29,355 bases of DNA from CAYXZL01 sp964469925 (GTDB lineage: Bacteria; Patescibacteriota; Gracilibacteria; Absconditabacterales; Absconditicoccaceae). Shown piece after piece: positions 18,408-28,206 of the stretch; the stretch's first letter is position 1; each line of letters opens with the position of its first letter. Under the pieces are notes generated by a model. The model was given only the letters and a program-made list of their open reading frames with translations, had not been told where the DNA came from and made no database searches. The stretch covers positions 1 through 29,355 of the forward strand of contig CAYXZL010000016.1 in the NCBI GenBank assembly GCA_964469925.1. The letters run 5' to 3'. The translations under genes were made by a program, and so were the position numbers.

Positions 18408-19295
18408 TTATCGTGATCATGAAGCTCAACCACCCCCAAAACTCCCTCATCCAAATCATCCAAATCATCAACCGAAGCTTCATCATCCAAATCACCCACC
18501 TCACCATCTTCATGGCGTTCCGTATCGTCAAGATCATCCTATTTCTGTCTTTCAAAACAATCCTACCAGTCGTCGTATTAGAAACCGTATAAAAAATATT
18601 GTTATCAGACTTGTGCCGAATAAGACTATTCCAAACAATACCATTGCGACTGTTCCTCAGACTGCCGTTGCTCCCTTTTGGAGATTTTTGGTGATATTTT
18701 TTCTCAGCTTCTTAGTAAGTATTATGATCACAAAAGTCATCGCCACCAAGTAACCAAACCGGTTGGAGTCTTCGTCGGTGCTTGGAGTATTGATTGGGGC
18801 ATCTTCTCTTCCTTCTAGAATCGCTATTAACTTGTCGGTTAGTTGTATTAGTCACTCTCCGTATTGTTCTTGGCGGAAGTAGTCAGGCAATATTTGTGAT
18901 CCTAGGCGGAAGGCAATGGCATCAGGGATTGTTCCCTCTAGGCCATATCATACATCAATTCTTCGTTCTCTTTCAGTAGGAGCTATCAGTATGAGAATAC
19001 CATTATCTTCGTTGTCCTTGCCTATTTCCCGTTTTTGTGCGATTTCCGTCCCCAACTGACTGATGTCCTCCCCTTCCAAATCACCAAGTGTGAGTATTGC
19101 TATCTCGTCTGTTGTGTTTTTTTGTAGGGTTGCAATTTTCTCTTCCAACTGATTTTGTTCTTCGTCATCAATAATATTTGCTTGATCGGTGACGTAACTG
19201 CTTGGTGTTGGGATCGTCACAGCATACGAAAATCCAGTGACTATCGCTAGCACTCATAGAGAGACAGCTGATTTACTGAGACTTTTTCGATCCAT
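18408..19295 (-). CDS. TPM-domain membrane protein with glycine-rich tail (YgcG-like)
   Basis: 295 aa. Signal peptide/anchor (SLGVLAIVTGFSYAVTIP) followed by the TPM domain: YVTDQANIIDDEEQNQLEEK, TTDEIAILTL, DNGILILIAPTERERRIDV and GYGLEGTIPDAIAFRLGSQI. A membrane region (AMTFVIMILTKK and VAMVLFGIVLFGTSLITIFF) precedes a Gly/Phe-rich tail of about 40 residues ending GGGSFGGGGASGSR, the classic end of this family (usually SGSW). About 13 glycines in that tail are UGA codons, an extreme density. Under the standard code the gene appears to stop at the TPM core, and a false ORF runs through the tail in another frame. TPM proteins pair with LemA, present two genes downstream. Function is poorly known; a role in photosystem repair is known only for plant homologs. 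Confidence 0.92.
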
Positions 19296-19305
19296 AGTAT
19301 GCTCT

Positions 19306-19326
19306 CTGAAGAATTTGTGTCTTCAG
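19306..19326 (-). other. Leader hairpin upstream of the TPM gene
   Basis: CTGAAGA and TCTTCAG form a perfect 7-bp stem with a 7-nt loop, 11 nt before the ATG at 19295. On the minus strand no U-run follows, so it is more likely a leader structure than a terminator. On the plus strand a run of seven T follows 4 nt later, but no plus-strand gene precedes it. Confidence 0.35.
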
Positions 19327-19367
19327 GGTATTTTTTTGTGACTGTAATACAAGCTCCATATCTTTCT

Positions 19368-21308
19368 TTATATAGTTTTTTGTACTAATTCTTGGGGAGC
19401 ATATTCTGATAATAATAAAGCCTCAAATGCGTACTTGAACCAATGTTTTCCTCATCCACTCACTGTAGACGTATTTCCGTTGTATCTACCTATGGTTGCC
19501 ATTCTTTTCCTCAATCATCGATCTGATTGTAGTCTATTGTACAAACTCTGATAGTTGTTTGGATTCATTGTTATTCATCTATTTTTCAAATCTGTTGTAA
19601 CGAGTGATGAGAATGCTTGTCGATTTTTTTGTGCTTTCAGCAATTGTAAATCTAATCATTCCGTATAATAACGTGCCGTGATACCATCATAGTACTGTTT
19701 TTCGATACCGCTCAACAAAGCTAGTGCTATCCTCATATTGGACCGATCATTGAGGGGGTTATTGAAATCGTTTGCAGTTAGTCAAAAAGCTTTGTGATTG
19801 AAAATAGCTGGTTTTCTTCTTACTTCACGGATTGTATTTCTTTCCAATTGCATGATGCCGATACACCTTGATCAAGGATCGCGAGCACCGCTTTTCATCA
19901 TACTTTCAATCATTGCGATAGATTTGACATCATTTTTGTTTACTCATAGTAGCGGACCATAGACCCCCATCAAATACTCTAATTCTGCAGCATTTGATCC
20001 TAATCCTTTAAATATATTTATATCTGCAACTTTACCACTATATGGTTCTTGGGGTGGTATATTCACCTTATCTATTAGATATTGTGTCATTGTACTTGCG
20101 TATTTGAGACTATAGTGGACCCCATCCGGTCAATTTGGTATAACTAGTCCAGTGATCTGTTCTCTAGGTACAAACGTGAACCTATTGTCAGTGCAAAAAT
20201 CTGATAAGCCTTTGTTGAATGCAGTTATTTTATTACTTAACCCTTTGTATTTAGTATTTCTTCGTTCTTGTATTGGTGATATTCCGACTATCACAATCTT
20301 GCTCCTGTCTCCTATTGTCACCTTTGATGCTATAAATCTCAAAATATTAATATAATTTTCTTTCACACTTTCAAAACTAGCTCATTGTGCCGTTATGTCA
20401 TTAATCCCTCCTACGTCTAATACTATCCTACCTCATTTGTTTACAACAGAAATTAGTTGCTCGGTCAGAGATGGTATCTCATGCGTGTCAGACTTTTTAA
20501 ACTCATCAATCGTTTTGGCTGATGTTAACCCATCTACTTGTAGGCCGTGAAAATGGTCTCATCCTTCTGCCTTATAGTAGCTTCCAAATGAATGAGTAAT
20601 AAAAAATGCCTTGTCAAATTCTTTTTGAAGGGGTGTTTGTGGCACTTTCTCTACTCTACGTTCAACGCTTCTATTGGGTGATGTGTTTTTTTGCTCCACT
20701 CTTTGGCTGCTGGCTTGTCTGCTTTTTGCTGATTCTATGACGCTTGGAATTACCTGTCCTCCACTTCCAACCGAAAAATCTAATCTCATTCATGCTCGCA
20801 CATATGCTCTTTGGTTCTTTTTTGGACCATATGATACGACATATGTCGCTAGTCTTTTGTCATAACGAATTGGGACTATTCCGTTCTGATAATCACGGTA
20901 ATATGACTTCAGCTTCCAGCTTTTCGATCAAGATATGTCCAAATAGAGAGTTGAATCATACTCTAGCGGATGTAATACTTGGTCGATTTTGGGGTAGTTA
21001 ACAGCATCTGTCATGATACCATCTTCACGAAAATATCTCGAGTCTTTTGCCATGATAGAAGATAATAGACTACGTAGTTCTACACGACTACCTTCTAGTA
21101 TTTCTTTATTTTCTTGCACAAAATCGTTTTCTAGCTTATCATGATTTTTATAATATTCCAGTAGCTCTGATTCTGGCTGTTCTTTTATCCATAGATCAAA
21201 TCTAGCTTCAATAGAGCTCTTCGTTACTCATCTCTTTTGATCTTTTACTTTTAAGACGTTTTTGTCTTTATCGACTGAATCCGCTAATTGTTTCAAAAAC
21301 TCTGTCAT
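19368..21308 (-). CDS. SGNH hydrolase-lytic transglycosylase fusion
   Basis: 646 aa. Residues 1-200 are a variable region; about 205-225 is a Ser/Gln/Arg-rich linker (SRQASSQRVEQKN). The SGNH/GDSL domain follows (about 230-400): block I near FFITHSFGSYYKAEG, block III VLDVGGINDITA and block V PNGPDGVHYS with the Asp-x-x-His dyad. Block I lacks the usual GDS, having THS instead. Residues about 455-640 are an SLT/lysozyme-like domain with the catalytic-Glu region SIAMIESMM, then CIGIMQLERNT and RYNGNTSTVSGGGKHW. The combination points to peptidoglycan or wall-glycan cleavage plus de-esterification. No signal peptide is visible at the N-terminus (MTEFLKQLADSVDKDK). ATG 21308 is the first ATG of the frame; no ribosome-binding site is obvious. 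UGA-Gly codons occur throughout. Confidence 0.82.
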
Positions 21309-21364
21309 GCTACACTAGCTATAAATCTTGTGTTTATTGTATTGTTGCTTTTCAAGAAAAGCAA

Positions 21365-21386
21365 AAAGTCGGCCAAAGCCGACTTT
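21365..21386 (-). terminator. Rho-independent terminator after the 2H phosphoesterase gene
   Basis: AAAGTCGGC and GCCGACTTT form a perfect 9-bp stem with a 4-nt loop, 34 nt after the stop at 21421. On the minus strand the stem runs into TTTTTGCTTTTC. This separates the gene from the downstream SGNH-transglycosylase gene. Confidence 0.85.
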
Positions 21387-21420
21387 ACAAATATCGTATT
21401 CTTTACCTAGTATATACCTC

Positions 21421-21966
21421 TTAGAGAGGCGAACTCTTGATTATTTTGTATTCTTCTCCGTCAACTATTCACTTTACTACTATACTATTTGTTTCTACTG
21501 TTATTTTGTCTCTTTTCACCATCTCAACTAGCTCTCTCTTGTGGTTAAGCGTTATAAAATCTGTGCTTGTTGCAGCGATCGTTCCTAGTGTAATGTGAGG
21601 AGTTGCAGATCTACCTATAAATCTTTCCATTATATCCTTTACTGTTGATGACATTGTAGGCAAGAATGGCTCTAGACTAATATACCCTTTTTCAAACTGT
21701 GGCCTGTACCGAAATTTCAAATAGCTATATGTTGTGGAGCAAAAAGCCTTCCATTCTTCACTATAATCTTGAATGATCGACTTTATACTCTCTAGATTAT
21801 CGTCAATAATGGCTTCATCCGCTTCTCATAAAAACTTCAGTGTAACGTGGGGTGCATTTCTCGGTTCAAAACTTGGATAGTGTCAGCTTACATATTCCCT
21901 TATAGATTTTATATGTTCTTGGTTTGCTGGTGAAATTTCGCAGGCTATGTATACTTGTTGGTACAT
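21421..21966 (-). CDS. thpR: 2H phosphoesterase, RNA 2',3'-cyclic phosphodiesterase (ThpR/LigT-like)
   Basis: 181 aa. The family's two H-x-T/S-hydrophobic motifs are present: APHVTLKFLGE near residue 40 and TPHITLGTI in the second half. The start MYQQVYIACEISPANQEH is typical of 2'-5' RNA ligase-like proteins, as is the FEKGYISLEPFLP segment. They hydrolyse 2',3'-cyclic phosphate RNA ends or related nucleotides. UGA-Gly codons occur in VSGHYP and FLGE. ATG 21966. A strong terminator follows the stop, and the RecB/Cas4-like nuclease gene lies 95 nt upstream. Standard family length. Confidence 0.88.
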
Positions 21967-22061
21967 GATGACATGATGAATGGTGTGAAAGAGGTGTATC
22001 TGTCTTGTGCATAATAGCAACTCTCTCTGCCAGTGCAAGGATAACAGCCAGCAAGGATACA

Positions 22062-23336
22062 CTACGATTGGTCCTGATTGTCCCTATCTTTATCTTTTAG
22101 TCTCGAGGGTGCATGCAAATAACGAGTTGTTTTAGCCATAAATAGGTCTGATGCATCCTGTAGATCTGAGCAACGTTTTTTGATTAATGCTGCTAGTTTG
22201 CTCTGATTGATCGATAAAACATCGTCGTACTCGCCTATTTGTTTGAGTTTTTCTATCGCCTCTTCTTCCCTGCTTGGATTGATGACTCGTGATTGCCTTG
22301 CTATAACTGGTATTTTGTACTCATTGCCGTATAGTTTCTGTATTCATTTTTTACCTGCAAACTCTACTAACAATTTCCCGATTATAGTCTTTTCTTTTTC
22401 TAACTGTTTTGACTCTTCTTGTAGCTTAGCATATCTGTCAGTCAATCATCTTACTGTTTGATCTTGTAAAACTTCGACACCTATTGGTTCATCTTCATGG
22501 TATGCGTGAGCAAATAAAGGACATAGTGATTGATAGTCACATCTTTTACAATACTCCCCCTGCTTGGGCTCAAAAACATCTTGTAGCCTCACTTCATGAT
22601 CTTGAAACAGTCACTGATTACGTCACCATAGATCCTTTTTTTGTTGTATACTATCAATGATGGTCTGGTATTTATGTCTTGTCATTGCTAAGTCCTCCTC
22701 TGTTATCTCCCATATATATTCTTGTTGCAGATGGAGATAAATTACTTTTGCATAGATGCGGTCTAGTTTTGATGAGTAATCATGCTTTATAGCCAGAGCA
22801 TAGAGCGTAATTTGGTCTTTGGGAACATCGTTCTGATCTGTTGGCAATTGTTTACTGGTCTTGTAATCGACGATAGTCATATCCCTTCCAAGCATATCAA
22901 GCCTATCGATTACTCACGATATCGTATCACCATTGGCTATTTGGAATGATATATTTTTTTCGATCGCAATGGGTATTGCATTATGAAAAGGCTGGTAGTG
23001 ATTGTAATACCGTTCACAGTATAGAACTCCTCTATCGTAGAATACTGTCAGATCGTCTTGTACATCTCAGCTCGTGATTTTTAGCTTTTCTAGGGCATTT
23101 GCTAGCTCTTGATCCCGCGAGGATTGATATCGTTCGAGGAGTTTCAGAAGAGTCACAGCTTGGTGGTCTGCGATTGCCTTATATAGGTACTCTAGTGCTG
23201 TATGAACAGATGATCATAACACGAAGTGTAGATTGAGCGGATGCGATGGTGTTTCTAGTTTCTCTACATACTTGTAGGCATACTGCAGGGGGCAAGTATT
23301 GTAGAGAGTAATTTGCGAATGCGAGTAACGAGCCAT
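22062..23336 (-). CDS. PD-(D/E)XK nuclease with Fe-S cluster cysteines (RecB/Cas4-like)
   Basis: 424 aa. The N-terminus SHSQITLYNTCPLQYAYKYV carries the first cluster cysteine. The nuclease core has VIDRLDMLGRDMTIVDYKTS (Asp and Asp-x-Lys, about residues 144-157) followed by the QITLYALAI helix that positions the active site. Three further cysteines lie near residues 264-274 (GEYCKRCDYQSLCPLF), completing the four-Cys Fe-S pattern of Cas4/AddB-type nucleases. The C-terminal region is helical and basic. It is the RecB nuclease fold alone, with no helicase motifs, and no cas gene or repeat array is in the window, so a DNA-repair role is more likely than CRISPR adaptation. ATG 23336 has GGGA just upstream and gives the family-like start MARYSHSQITLY; ATG 23372 is possible. 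Confidence 0.87.
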
Positions 23337-23400
23337 TTCCCAACTGAAAAAAGAACAAAGGATCTCTTTCAGCATAACTATATCAGAGGTTGTAGCAAGC

Positions 23401-23428
23401 AAAAAGCACCCTTCGTTTCTGGGGGTGC
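23401..23428 (-). terminator. Terminator after the coiled-coil gene
   Basis: GCACCC (23406-23411) and GGGTGC (23423-23428) form a 6-bp stem. On the minus strand the stem is followed by TTTTTGCTTG. It lies 46 nt after the stop at 23475 and ahead of the nuclease gene. Confidence 0.7.
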
Positions 23429-23474
23429 CCCTTGGTGTCATACAAGTAACAGGACTGTCTTTTTCTTTAAATAT

Positions 23475-23957
23475 TTAAGAGTTTTTCAATTTTTTTATCT
23501 CTTGTTTCAATTTGTTTTTGTCGTCTTCTAGTTCTTGTAGTAAGTGTTTGTGTTTTTCTTTATCCTTTTCTAACTGTTTTCAGTAATGCTCCAGTCTTTC
23601 TAAGTCATCTTGATATTGCTCTATCATGAGTTTTCTTTCTTCTTCTTTTTGTTGTTTCGCTTGTTCGTCCATATTTATTTCTTGCAGAGCTTGATCATAT
23701 TTTGTCATATCCACTAACTCTGGCACTGGACTATAACCCTCGTCGATTGGCAGTCAGAATCTTCTGTCTACCACATCGTTGATGTAATTGAACATGCCTC
23801 TCATTGTTTCCCATGGATTGTCATGATTGAGCCGTCTGATTTTACTTTCATGTTCTTTGATAAACCCTTGATAGTCACGGATATTATCAAACTCTTTTTC
23901 TACTCTCTTTTCTTGACCATTTCTGTTCTCATACATTACTACTTTGCCTTTGAACAT
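23475..23957 (-). CDS. Hypothetical coiled-coil protein
   Basis: 160 aa, highly charged and soluble. The first half begins MFKGKVVMYENRNGQEK and contains NIRDYQGFIKEHESKIRRLN and a Trp-containing helix (NPWETMRGMFNYINDVVDRR). A Pro-rich turn (GLPIDEGYSPVPELVD) leads to a long continuous coiled coil of about 70 residues rich in Lys, Glu and Gln (QAKQQKEEERKLMIEQYQDD ... NKLKQEIKKLKNS). Two UGA-Gly codons. No domain name fits securely; likely a structural or scaffolding protein. It is a single-gene transcription unit, flanked by a leader hairpin on one side and a terminator on the other, with related GCACC arms. Confidence 0.75.
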
Positions 23958-23983
23958 TGTTTTATGGATAAGTATATAAAACA

Positions 23984-24010
23984 ATAGCACCTGTTTACTT
24001 GCGGTGCTAT
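23984..24010. other. Hairpin in the divergent intergenic region
   Basis: ATAGCACC (23984-23991) pairs with GGTGCTAT (24003-24010), an 8-bp stem with an 11-nt loop. On the plus strand T-rich DNA (CTTATTGTTTTTTTTT) follows; on the minus strand TTGTTTTATATAC follows. It lies 26 nt before the coiled-coil gene's ATG on the minus strand, where a terminator is unexpected. It could be a leader attenuator or an insulating terminator facing plus-strand read-through. Confidence 0.5.
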
Positions 24011-24090
24011 CTTATTGTTTTTTTTTCTTGAATCAAGTTTTTTTATATCATTATCCTGTATTTTCCTCAACTAGCATAGTAGTAATTATT

Positions 24091-24119
24091 TTGTCTTTTT
24101 TTTGCTTGCTGATTATACT
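24091..24119 (+). promoter_or_regulatory. Sigma70-type promoter of the Na/Pi-cotransporter gene
   Basis: TTGTCT (24091-24096) and TATACT (24114-24119) are 17 nt apart, and the ATG follows 27 nt later. Confidence 0.6.
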
Positions 24120-24146
24120 TTTCTCAACGTTTAGTGCCTATCACCT

Positions 24147-25847
24147 ATGATGACTCCTATGGATATTTGGCAACTCTTTGCTTGACTGTGACTACTGGTC
24201 TTTGGCATGAGCATATTTGAAGAGTCAGTTAAGTCTCTTTCTAGCCATACAGTCAAAAAAGTCTTGCAGCGTTATACTGGTAATACCTGGAAGTCTATCC
24301 TCACAGGAACACTAGCTACCTCGCTTTTACAAAGCAGTAGTTTGGTTTCTCTTATCCTTTTGGGGTTTGTTTGAGCTGGTGTTTTGCATCTGAGTAACGC
24401 AATCGGCATCATCATCGGAGCTAATATAGGTACTACTGCTTCGTCTCTTATCGTCGCATTACTAGGGTTTGATAAATTCTCTATTTCTGCATTTGCGTTA
24501 CCTATGATTGCAGTCGGGTGATTGCTTTTGATCTTTGCAAAAAACAAACGTCTCACCTTTGTTTCTAGACTTTTGGTCTGATTTTGATTGCTTTTTCTCT
24601 GATTAGACTTTATGAAAGATAGTGTTGATGCTCTTAAAGATGGTTTTTCATTTACTCACTATGCTTATGGTTGATTACCGCTTTTCTTTCTTGTCTGATT
24701 AGTTGTAACAGCTATTATCCAATCTAGTAGTGCCGTTGGTGTCATGACCTTGGCTGCAATCAATGCATGAATTATTGACTTTCCCTCATCGGCTGCCATC
24801 ATTATATGAGCAAACATTGGCACCACTTTTACTGGTGTCTTGGCATCTCTTGGGGGGAGAGTTATCAAAAGACAGCTTGCCCTTTTTCAAGTGCTATTTA
24901 ACCTTTTTTCAGCTGTTTTTTGGATAGTGTTTTTTTGGCAATATATCCGATTTGTTAATGACTTTCTCTGATTCGCTAATAATCATGTTATGGGTAACGC
25001 GGTACTCAATGCAGTATTCAAGATCTCTACTGCTTTACTTTTTGCACCTTTCCTTTCCTATTTCACTAAACTAGTTAAACTTATTGTTCCACAACACAAT
25101 CATGATTCCTTGCATCTGGCTATTGCCAAGCTTGATAGCAATACTTTCTCACTCGAAGAAACTCTACTAGCACCTGCCCAGATTAGTGCACTCCTTGTTG
25201 ATTCCAAAGAGATGGTAGGTCATACCATCAGCTATAACTGCCGTCCGTGGTGATTCAATTTTTCAGACATTCAGTCTTCCAGTACCAAAGATATTGAATG
25301 CTTGGTCCGCTCATTTGATGTCGATTCCCATGATCACGATTATGAGTTAACCCAACAAAGAGCTGATCATCTTTTTCAGTTTATTAGTTCGATCAAAAAG
25401 CCATCCTTAGCCGAAGAGGAGATAAAAACACTTGATAAATGTTATAACGCACTGGTCGCTTGTGTCAGGTCCATGAAGGCAATCAAAAACGTTAGACATA
25501 ATATTCTAGCCTTACGTGATACAGAAGACAAGCTACGCAAAGAACTTTATAATTCACTCAGACACGACAATATTCACCTGTATAAAGAAGTGGCAAGCAT
25601 TATGATGGAAGAAGGCGAGTCCGACTCCCATATCCAAAGCATTCGCACTTTTGTCAGTAATATTAAAGAGCGATACAGTTACTATGCAAGCACTATTACC
25701 TGATTGTCGATCGATGAGGAGAGTTGAGAGGTGGACCTTGCTTCCCTTATCAACCTTCACCGTGAACTTTACGAGTCTGTCTTATGACTTTCTAGAGCGG
25801 TACAATTTCTCTATCTTACCGATAGTCAAAGTGGTCTATCTCTGTAA
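24147..25847 (+). CDS. Na/Pi-cotransporter family protein with PhoU-like C-terminus
   Basis: 566 aa. The two inverted Na/Pi repeats are clear, each with the QSSS motif (SLLQSSSLVSLILLGF and AIIQSSSAVGVMTLAA) and each followed by IGANIGTT (IIIGANIGTTASS, IIIGANIGTTFTG). About eight to nine membrane helices occupy residues 1-320. The cytoplasmic C-terminal 240 residues are helical and charged (LAEEEIKTLDKCYNALVACV, RKELYNSLRHDNIHLYKEVA), like the PhoU-type helical bundle of NptA/YjbB proteins. Role: sodium-coupled phosphate transport or phosphate export. Many helix glycines are UGA codons. ATG 24147 or 24150 can start; a good promoter lies just upstream. The 3' end faces the VirD4-like gene with a 12-nt gap. 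Confidence 0.93.
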
Positions 25848-25859
25848 CAGTTCAGCTGT

Positions 25860-28196
25860 TTAGATTAGCGGCTCAGCAAACTCCTCTATAGCAGATATGA
25901 CGTCTTTTTGCTCTTCTTGCACAACTTGTTTTGCCTCTGCTAGCGTTCTTGCATACTTTTTTCTTGATGCATCACGAATCTCTTGTATTTGTTCGCGGTT
26001 GATATCAACATCAGGAGTATAGGCGGACCTGAGACTAAATGGGTCTTTTACCTGACCGTTGACCATTGTTTTGCAGTAAAATTCTCTCATATTGAGATTT
26101 GCTAGATCATATGTATCAAGAAATGGTGCAAAATGCTCTTTCATGTAGCCAGCATCATCTGATGATATTCTAAATGACACCTTCGTTCATACGTTTCCAA
26201 ACAGTGCGTTGGAGATAGAATCTGGTATCTGCCTGATAAATTGGTGTGCGACACACAATCCCAGTCAATACTTCCTTGCCTCTGATAGGATCTCATTGAA
26301 TGTTTCTGTAGCAAAGTTTTGGAACTCATCAACGTACAAGAAAAAAGGTGTTCTTTCTTTTTTTGCTAATCACTGCCTGCCCATCGCTGTTTGATAGATT
26401 TTAGTTACAAACATTGCTCCTAAAAATCACATAATTTCCTCTTGAAGCTTTCATTTGGGCAATTTGACGAGAAGAATTTTGTGTTGATCCATCATAGCAC
26501 GAAAGTCGAGTTTGTTTTCTGTGGAGGCGAATATGTTTTTTAAGATCTCAATAGAAAGTAATTGTCAGACCTTGTTAAGGATAGGCATGATTGCCTCTGT
26601 ATTAAACTGTTGCGACCGTCATGCAAACTCATTTGTTCGGAAATTACGCACTACATCATCTTGGATTTGATCGATCATATCATACCTGAAGTCTTTATCT
26701 GTCAAAGCACGTATGATATCGAATAGTGTGGCGTTTTTCTTATCTAGCAATGCAAGAAATACCATCCTCAAGACGTGTTCAAGCTTTGGGTTCCAGTTCG
26801 CACCAAAGAATTTCTTGAAAATATCGATAAATCACTTAGCCAATATCTGCTTTGATTCTTCTTCTCTAATATCCAGTGGGTTGAAACAAAATGGGTACTC
26901 TTCGTCTGTTGGGTCGAACATGATCACATCTTGCATACGCTCCTTGGGTATGTATTGCATGATTTCTTCAACTAGGTCCCCATGAGGATCTATAATCCCG
27001 ATTCCTTTTCCTTGCCTAATATCGCTAATCATGAGGCTCTGCATAAATTTTGATTTTCCTACCCCTGTCTGTCAAATAATATAGATGTGTCTGAGTCTAT
27101 CTTCATCGTACATTCCTACTGGGACGGTAATCGATCTATAGTCAGTTATTCACATAATGGTTATGTCTGGTGGAGTTTCTTGTGCTATTACTTCAGTACC
27201 TTGAAGCTTGTAACCAAACGTAGGTACACCTATTGGAAGAGCAAGCTTTCTTGCTTTTACCGTTAACATTGAAGTCTCTTTTTTGGGATTTTGTGGGAAG
27301 TGAAAGAAGGAAGAGATTTCATCCGCTGTCATGAAATACTTTGGTCATGGTATTTTCCCAGCCTTTATTGCTTTGACTGACTCAATGTTTTTATGTACTA
27401 AAAGCTTAAATTTGTTTGATGGATAGTTTTTGAAGATCTCAAAGTTATTGAAAAAAGCTTTGAGTTTTCACTCAGCATTTGCCTTATTTGCTCACTGTGC
27501 TAGTACACATACCCTTGCATGGAAAAGGTCTTTTCTAATCTTATTATAATAATACTTATTGCCCTCTGCCCTTCGGTTTTTTTGTCTGTTAAAACTGAAC
27601 ATATACTTATAAAATTGTAACATGAGTTGCATGTCAAATAGTTTCTTTTTGAGATTTGACTCTACCAGGAAGGTGAAACTTTCTGTGACGATTGGTGTGA
27701 TTTCTACGAAATAGGAGAGCCTGTCACTAATAACATCAAAACTTTCAAAGGTTCTAAAGATGTTGAACACGAATTCACTCGTATCTTTCTCATCTACTGT
27801 CCGCGGGAAGAAGCCCTTATTTTCAAGCTGTAGCTCCCCCAATACAGTTTTTGATTTATCAAACTCCCATGCACCTTTACTGTCTGGTATCATTTGAAAA
27901 TCACTGAAGTGTGTGTAGAAGCTTGACTCAAAGGACGCATAGGTTTGGGGTGTTGCGTGGAATGAGTAAAAAAACTCTCCCTTTGCGTAATGTAGTCCGA
28001 ATACCAACCTTTGCTTTGCTAGAGTTTTATTGATCGCATTTAAGAAATCGGCGAAGGAAGACTTTCCTTTTTCGAATCAATGATATATTTTGATGAGTGA
28101 TGATTGCATTCACGGTGTCTAGTACATCAAAACTTCTATTGTGCTGATTATAGTAATGCATCGATCAGACGCAACAAAAATCTTGTTTTTTTTCAT
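25860..28196 (-). CDS. VirD4/TraG-like conjugation-type ATPase (in-frame TAG near start)
   Basis: About 778 codons. The N-terminal half (to about 330) has an alpha/beta region (LVFGLHYAKGEFFYSFHATP, FYTHFSDFQMIPDSKG) like CPR T4SS coupling-type ATPases. Walker A is IIGQTGVGKSKFMQSL (about 375; first Gly is UGA), followed by GIIDPHGDLVEEI. Walker B is FFLYVDEFQNFATETFNEIL (about 622), then ARKYGLGLCVAHQFIRQIPD and FGNVGTKVSFRIS, as in TraD/VirD4/HerA-like motors. It would pump DNA or protein at the membrane. From ATG 28196 (AAGAAG upstream, 10 nt after the previous stop) the frame reads 25 codons, meets TAG at 28119-28121, then continues TPGMQSSLIKIYHGFEKGKS. If the TAG is a true stop, translation would begin at ATG 28109 (749 aa). 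No other T4SS gene is seen. Confidence 0.85.
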
Positions 28197-28206
28197 ATAC
28201 TTCTTC

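Noticed and set aside
18383..18499. Acidic Asp-rich N-terminal extension of the nucleotidyltransferase-like gene
   Set aside because: It lies in the DNA coding the Gly-rich tail of the TPM gene in another frame; the tail matches the TPM family end, so the acidic reading is a shadow.
22062..23336. CRISPR-associated Cas4
   Set aside because: No repeats, spacers or other cas genes in the window, and the protein is far longer than Cas4.
25846..25860. Hairpin AACAG/CTGTT between the Na/Pi and VirD4-like genes as a terminator
   Set aside because: Only a 5-bp stem that overlaps both stop codons, without a U-run on either strand.
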